Assembly: GCA_026261815.1 (NCBI GenBank)
Contig: JAMPIT010000848.1
Location: 4,588,001-4,652,000 of the forward strand
Length of the DNA stretch: 64,000 nucleotides
Source: Monarcha castaneiventris obscurior
Lineage: Eukaryota; Chordata; Aves; Passeriformes; Monarchidae
Direction of reading: 5' to 3'
The notes below the pieces were generated by a model, which was not told where the DNA came from, did no database searches, and saw only the letters and a list, made by a program, of their open reading frames with translations. Shown here piece by piece: positions 58,801 to 64,000 of this stretch. How positions within the stretch are numbered: position 1 is the stretch's first letter; every line of letters begins with the position of its first letter. The position numbers and the translations under genes were made by a program.

Positions 58801-61800
58801 GAAGACTTACAGAGGCAGATGGGGAAATGTTTAAATGCATGGAAGCACCTCCATTGATTTCAGTAGCAGTCAGCTTAGTAAAAGTACCCAATTTAAAAGT
58901 GTAAATAAATAATTTCCACAGTGTGAGTCACTGCAGTTATATATATTGAAATTCCAACTAGAGTAGCTTCTTCTTCTCTCTAACCACTCTAAAAACGTTT
59001 AAAAGTACCAGAGAGCTATTGTTTGTGCTATCACAGGAAAAAAAATTGAAGAAAATGGAGTTTGCTGAACCCACTCCAAGGTTAAATCTTCCCAGCAGTG
59101 TGCAATTGTTCCAACCTTGTTTCTGAATACTCTTGATTTGAAAATGTCAGGAAATCACTTTTCTTCCCAGTACAAGTCTCTTCCAGGTATCTGCTGTCAA
59201 GCAGAGCCCTGTGAAAATGCCATCCCTCCTATCCCACCTTTGACGTCAGCGCGTCGCTGCTGGATGCATTTCCTCACTGCCTGATGTAACCTCCAATTCG
59301 GGCAGAAAGTCCACAAGAATAAAAGGAGAGAAGTTTTAATTCTCAGCCAAACATATGGAGAGACGTGGAAGTGACTCTCCTAGGTACATCTGTTTAGTTT
59401 GGTGTTCAGGAAAGGAAGGAGGATGCTGAAGCAAAGGTTTGTGTATTGAAGGGTTTTGCTTTTGGGCTTTCTCGTTGCTTCTTTAGCCAAGTCTTCCTCT
59501 CTGGAGCAGTGAAAAAGGAAGGTGACTCAGTCCTTTACTCTCTCTGTGTAAAATAAGATAAAATCATGTACTCTCTGTGAAGGCAGCTGTGCACCAGGAG
59601 AGTCTTGCTGGGTTCTAGAAGCTCCTTGCTTGCACCAGATGAAAATGAGCTCAGTCCCAGGTCTGGGCTTGTAAAGGGGAAAGTCCAGCTTTGATACAGG
59701 TGGGGTAGGACAGTCTCTGCTTGTGAGACTCTGCTGCTTCACAGGCACCTGGGGAGCTCTGGGCAGCGGTTCAAGGCACAGCATTAGACATCTGGGAGCT
59801 GTGTGAATAGAGGCTGTCAGTAGAAATTATAGTGGTGGGGCTTTAATGAGGAATTGCCAGACTGGGGCAAAGGATGGAGCAGTGGAATTAACGTATAAAT
59901 GCTGCTGAGTGAATCAGTGTAAAAAAGGCTGAGGGGGATCAGGTGAGTGACAAAATGGACTTGTCCACTCTGCACTGGCCTGTCTCTGGCCAGCCAATGT
60001 CAATGAATAGAAAATGAAGACTCTAACTCTGGAAGTTGTTGTGCAGGTTGCTTTCTCATTGAAAGAATTAAGAATAATTTCAGAAAAATCCTGTGGGAAT
60101 CTAGAGCTGGTATTTTCAGGGCATTATCCATGGCAGATTTGTGATACAGTAAAAAAAAAAAATCAAAAAGTGATAGCGTGGTGTAGCAGGAGGGGTTTTC
60201 TCTGGGAGGTTTATGGATTCAGTTTAGAGGTATTGATCTGCTCAGAAAATGCTGAAATCTCCGAGTTTCTTCCTGCAGTCAGGAGATCTGGTATCTAAAG
60301 TAGCACTTTTCCTCCTGATATTTGCAGTATATTTTTTGGCTCACAGAACTATTTGCATGTTAAGGAGTTCTTCCCTGAGCCCAGATATCAGCCAGCTTGA
60401 ATATGTACCAAAGCCACAATGCACAATTGTGCTGGCCCAGCACTCCCCATTATAAGAGCCCTTTGTCCTCTTTTAAACAAACAGCTTAAGCTGAAATTTT
60501 CTGTGCTGGGTACCTGTCTTAGTCTGTCTCTTTTCTGAAGGACTCAGCAAAAGTGTCTGCGCTGTTTCTGTGAATAGGGCTATGGAAAAAGGATTATTTT
60601 AGGAGTGCTAAGGATGTCTCCTGTTGTTTGAGGAAGGGTGAGAGCTGGTACACTGGAATAAGGTCTTCAAGTTTCAGAAGGTTTTCCACAGCATACACCT
60701 GGCAAGGTGCAGTGGGAAGGGGGCACGTGGCAAGGGGACAGCTTGGGGCAGAACTCCACAGTGATGGAAGTTTTCATGTGGGGAAAAGGACAGTGGAAAC
60801 AAGGTTTATTTTTAGCATTTCTGTTGGGCTGAATCCCGAAAGGCAGATGATGCTCCTCATGATAAGCAAATGTGTTTCAACTGGCTTCAGCAAACCCATA
60901 TGTACAGCTGAGGGGTTACGTTCCCCTTAAGTAAATCCTCCTGATGTGAACTTCCAGTCTGAAAAAACAGTTTAGCTGCAGGACCTTCTTACTGAGCACA
61001 TCTGCTCGGCAATTTTGTGCAGCAGCACATCTGCCATCAAATTTAGCAGAACCTGCAGAGCTCTGGGAGAGAGGGAAAAAAGAGGATGGGTCCATTTCTG
61101 GCTTGGAGAATGAGCTCAGGACAAGTTGTGACTTGAAGCTCCCTAGAAGACCAGCACTTTTGACACTGTGCAGCTGGCAGGTTTGGCTGAGCAGCACTTT
61201 GTAGGGAGGAGGGCTGCCAGTGGAGAGAGCTGAGCCAGGATCTGAGCCTTGGGGACACTGCTGGAGGAAGATCCTGCAGCTTTGGAGCAGAGGAGCACTC
61301 GGCTTTGATCAGGCCCCATTTCTCATGTGCTGCTGTTGGTTTTCTGTAAGGAACTTTTTAAAGAAATAAAACCAACACAAAACCAACAAATCTCAATTAA
61401 GCAACCTCCTTGTGTTGCTGCCACAGCTACTACCCATTCCCAGATTTTGTGCCTTCTTATTTCTTGCTTCTAACCTCAGTCCTGCTCTGGGCTGTTAACA
61501 GGTTTGCTTTCAATATTCTTCATTATTTTGTTTCTCATGACAGCAGTTGCTGCTCTGCCTAGGCCAGAGTGTTACTGGCACGTAGTGAGATGGTGCCTGG
61601 CAGCAGGGCCCTCACCTTCTGCAGGTCACTGGCATCCCAGCCTCACCACAGTGCTCGGCTGTGGCACCTCCTGCTAGTTTTTATTTCTGCTTTTGCTCGT
61701 TCTATTCTGTAGATCTCCCAATTCCATGGTCAGTCACATTCTGCTTCATTCCTACACCTCCTATTTTCTCTGTCCCTTCTGACCAGTGAGTGATTAGACC

Positions 61801-62150
61801 TTCTTCTCCATCCTCCTTATGCCAGCTTGGCTGCCCCGTTGCCTCTCTCCATTTGTGTGTGATGTCACCCTCCCCTCGGGTGTCCTGTGTCTGCTGTCAC
61901 ACTGCACCAAAAGCCTGTGCTGCAGCTTTGTGGCTGTGCCCTCAGCTTCCTTTTCCCATGGTTTTTGGTCCCACAGCCTGTGGGCAGTGCCCCCCTGGAG
62001 ATTAAGTGGCAGCCAGCTGGGTGTTCAGTGTTCGGTGTGCTCCAGAAAGTGCAGGAATTGCCTGCAGGAATTACTCCTGTCTCTCTGGCCAGCTGGTGAC
62101 CATTCTCCACCGTCCTGAGACACTTCAGTCAGTAGATGTTTCTTCACTGG
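55864..62150. other. Unannotated non-coding stretch
   Basis: Over 6 kb without a recognised gene or transposon. Small features are an A12 tract at 60151-60162, a TATATATA run near 58937 and A/C-rich sequence at 57300-57325. Open frames are short and unsupported. Confidence 0.5.
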
Positions 62151-62761
62151 TGTGCCGGTTTTGGCCAAAATCTAGCAATATATCACCTGGGAGAAAGTCA
62201 GGTTACAACCACCCTTCTCCCCACCAGGTTCGGGAAAAAATTCCTCGAAGGAAAGTGAAAGAGATCAAACCTATTTATTAACAAACACACAGGAAAAGGA
62301 TAATAATGCTAAATAGTAAAACCCCTCACTATAACGAGAAAACCTGGGAAGAAATTGGAGCCCTCTCATAGATGTGGTCCCTCCTTCTCAGAGCTGCCGT
62401 GGGGGGTGGCCTTAGGCCCCCTCCGGGCCTGAAGAGAAGTTCTCCTGATGTGTTCTGATGTTGTTGAAACAGTCCAGAAGAGAAAAAAAGGAAAAAAACC
62501 CCAAAGTTCCAGGAAACATGCTGGAGAAAAAGGGAAGGGAAAAAAAACCCCAAAAACCTGGCTGAAGAGGCAGGCAGGGAGCTCCCTCTGTGCTACCGCC
62601 GGAGAACGCAGAGCAGTCTCCATCTCTGTGTCCTTGGGAACTTGCTTTGAAAAGTTCATTTGGTTTTTCCTCCCCTCTCAAGCTCAGTTTAAAGGCACAA
62701 AATTAATTTTTTGGCATAGAGCCGCGATAGGGGATACACACCATAGAGTCACCCCAAGACA
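62151..62761 (-). mobile_element. Solo ERVL-type LTR, 611 bp, minus strand
   Basis: On the minus strand it runs from TGTCTTGGGG to ...AAAACCGGCACA with TG...CA ends. Both flanks read ACTGG (62146-62150 and 62762-62766), an exact 5-bp target duplication, as for ERVL-like elements. AATAAA lies on the minus strand at 62274-62279, about 125 bases before the 3' end. A-rich purine tracts with CCCC interruptions fill 62466-62560. Both flanks carry the duplication with nothing internal between, so it is a solo LTR. Confidence 0.92.
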
Positions 62762-63721
62762 ACTGGACCACAGCAGATCTAAAGGGAGGCTGTGTCTTGG
62801 CTGTCCAGCTCTCCAGTGCCCCTGGGCTGCCCCCTACACTCCCCTTGCTCTCTGACCTCTTCTACAGCACAGTTGTTGGGGTTAGACACAGGAAGGGGGA
62901 AGGGAAGGTGCCATTAGATGCAGGAGCAGGAAGATGAGAGCTGCAGGGGGATCCTGGGGGCAGAGCTGGTGGCCCTGGGGTCAGCAAAGGGCTCTGTTGT
63001 CTGTGCAGAGACCTCGGCAGGTTTCTTGTGGAGCTGTTCCCTCTGCTGTCCTTGGCCAGCTGGGCACACACCCCCTTGCAAGTGCTCCTGTGTCATTGTT
63101 TGCTGCTCAGCCACTGATAGGGGAAGTATTTCTCTCCTCCTTGGCTACAAGTGCCGACAGTCAGCCCTCAGTGACATAATGACCAGCCAGTGTGAAACTG
63201 TTAAAATTACCTCATAAATAACTCCTAATGCTCAGAGAACCAGGAGTTGCTGTTGCTCATAGATAAATTATTCCCTGCCATTATGGAGCATTAAACCATG
63301 GCTAATATGGAGGTCTCCATAGGGGTTTCATTAAACACCAGAGGTTTCCTATAGATTTAACCATCAGGGAGCTACACATCTCTTGCTGCTTGTCAGCCCT
63401 CCCGTGTTAGAGGTAATGCACTTCTGCACAGGAGTATGGGGATGTTAATGGCCAGGAAAATGTCTCTTAATGGGAGAAAAAAAATGAAATTCCCAGTGTT
63501 GTTAACACTCAGTGGCAGAATGCTGTTTGTAGCGAGGTTTTTGATCTCCACAGTTTGGAAGTAGTTTTTCTTTTCGCATGAAGACATTAGGTGTAAGTGG
63601 AAATAGCCCTCTTGCAGTCAGGAGCCAGCAAAAGGACACCACCTCAGACTTGCCTGCCCTGCCCCCAGTGGAGCTTTCCAAACCTCTGCAGCTCGCCTGG
63701 CTGGGGCAGAGGTGCTGCAGC
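62762..63721. other. Unannotated stretch with a possible regulatory block
   Basis: No gene or mobile element is recognised. The 63180-63420 part is AT-rich and repeat-free, with several homeodomain-like and ccatta/taatgg-type sites, so it could be a conserved element. This is composition only. Confidence 0.45.
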
Positions 63722-63806
63722 GTTTGCAGTGGGCTTGGCAGTGCTGGTTTAATGGCTGCACTCGGTGATCTTGGAGGTCTTTTGCAGCCTCAGTGCTCCT
63801 GTAACT
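63722..63806 (+). mobile_element. CR1 LINE 3' end, short
   Basis: Forward CR1 tail: ggcttggcagtgctggttta, then ctcggtgatcttggaggtct, tttgcagcctcagtgctcct. This follows the CR1 ending with 'gatgatctt.gaggtctttt' and 'caacctcaatgattct', with the terminal octamer mutated. Confidence 0.75.
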
Positions 63807-64000
63807 GAATGTCAGTGCTGCCTGTGGTGGAGGCACTGCAGCCCTGTCTGCCTGTGCTGTCACCCCAGCCCCACTCTGCCCAGAACAGGCCCCCTCTGAC
63901 AAGACTCATCCTCGTCTGCATCGCTGTGTGACCCCTCTGGCTCAGGGCTTTGTCCAGCCAGACCCTTCCACCCAACCACAGCCACCACCAATGCCACAAG
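63807..64000. other. Window end, nothing recognised
   Basis: C-rich sequence to the edge of the window with no feature I can support. Confidence 0.5.

Noticed and set aside
1..64000. CRISPR arrays, operons, bacterial terminators or phage genes
   Set aside because: Composition, retroelement content and absence of long coding frames all indicate vertebrate nuclear DNA. No direct-repeat/spacer array is present.

Overview
The window reads as non-coding DNA from a songbird (passerine) genome, either intergenic or inside a very large intron. Three things point there: several truncated CR1 LINE 3' ends; a tRNA-Ile-headed SINE with a CR1-like tail, the arrangement known from songbird TguSINE1; and seven LTRs whose layouts suit avian endogenous retroviruses, none with a recognisable coding interior. 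I found no complete protein-coding gene, rRNA, functional tRNA, CRISPR array or bacterial-style operon. Nearly all open frames are short chance frames, antisense frames of CR1, or frames running through tandem repeats.

Layout. 0-10 kb: a GC-rich start with a CCCTG microsatellite, a CR1 end (2.1-2.3 kb), a minus-strand LTR (6.5-7.0 kb), an old MIR-like fragment (8.1 kb) and a second minus-strand LTR (9.66-10.12 kb). 10-18 kb: repeat-poor and AT-rich, with one exon-like stretch at 17.2-17.35 kb. 18-31.5 kb: the LTR-rich part, holding a plus-strand 811-bp LTR (18.2-19.0 kb) and three minus-strand LTRs with TGATGCC/GGCATCA ends (20.0-20.4, 27.6-28.1 and 31.0-31.4 kb), plus a CR1 (21.9-22.3 kb) and a reversed MIR (26.7 kb). 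31.5-45 kb: repeat-poor, with a possible MIR, a T16 tract, a CR1 (42.3-42.6 kb) and two more exon-like stretches (40.1 and 44.35 kb). 45-46.7 kb: a cluster of CR1 ends, the SINE, a CpG cluster and an AT-rich block with homeodomain and forkhead-like motifs. 46.7-64 kb: mostly unannotated sequence with a 22-bp minisatellite (52.93-53.14 kb), a CR1 (54.2 kb), a 12-bp-arm palindrome (55.8 kb), a 611-bp LTR with an exact 5-bp target duplication (62.15-62.76 kb) and a last CR1 end (63.7 kb).

Most LTRs look solo, because terminal dinucleotides and target duplications can be read on both sides and nothing proviral lies between. Several blocks without repeat signatures, rich in TAAT-type motifs, look like conserved non-coding elements, but that judgement rests on composition and motif content, not alignment. 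I do not see a convincing undescribed biological system. The best leads are the exon-like stretches, the 45.5-45.9 kb regulatory-looking block, the TGATGCC LTR family and the palindrome.
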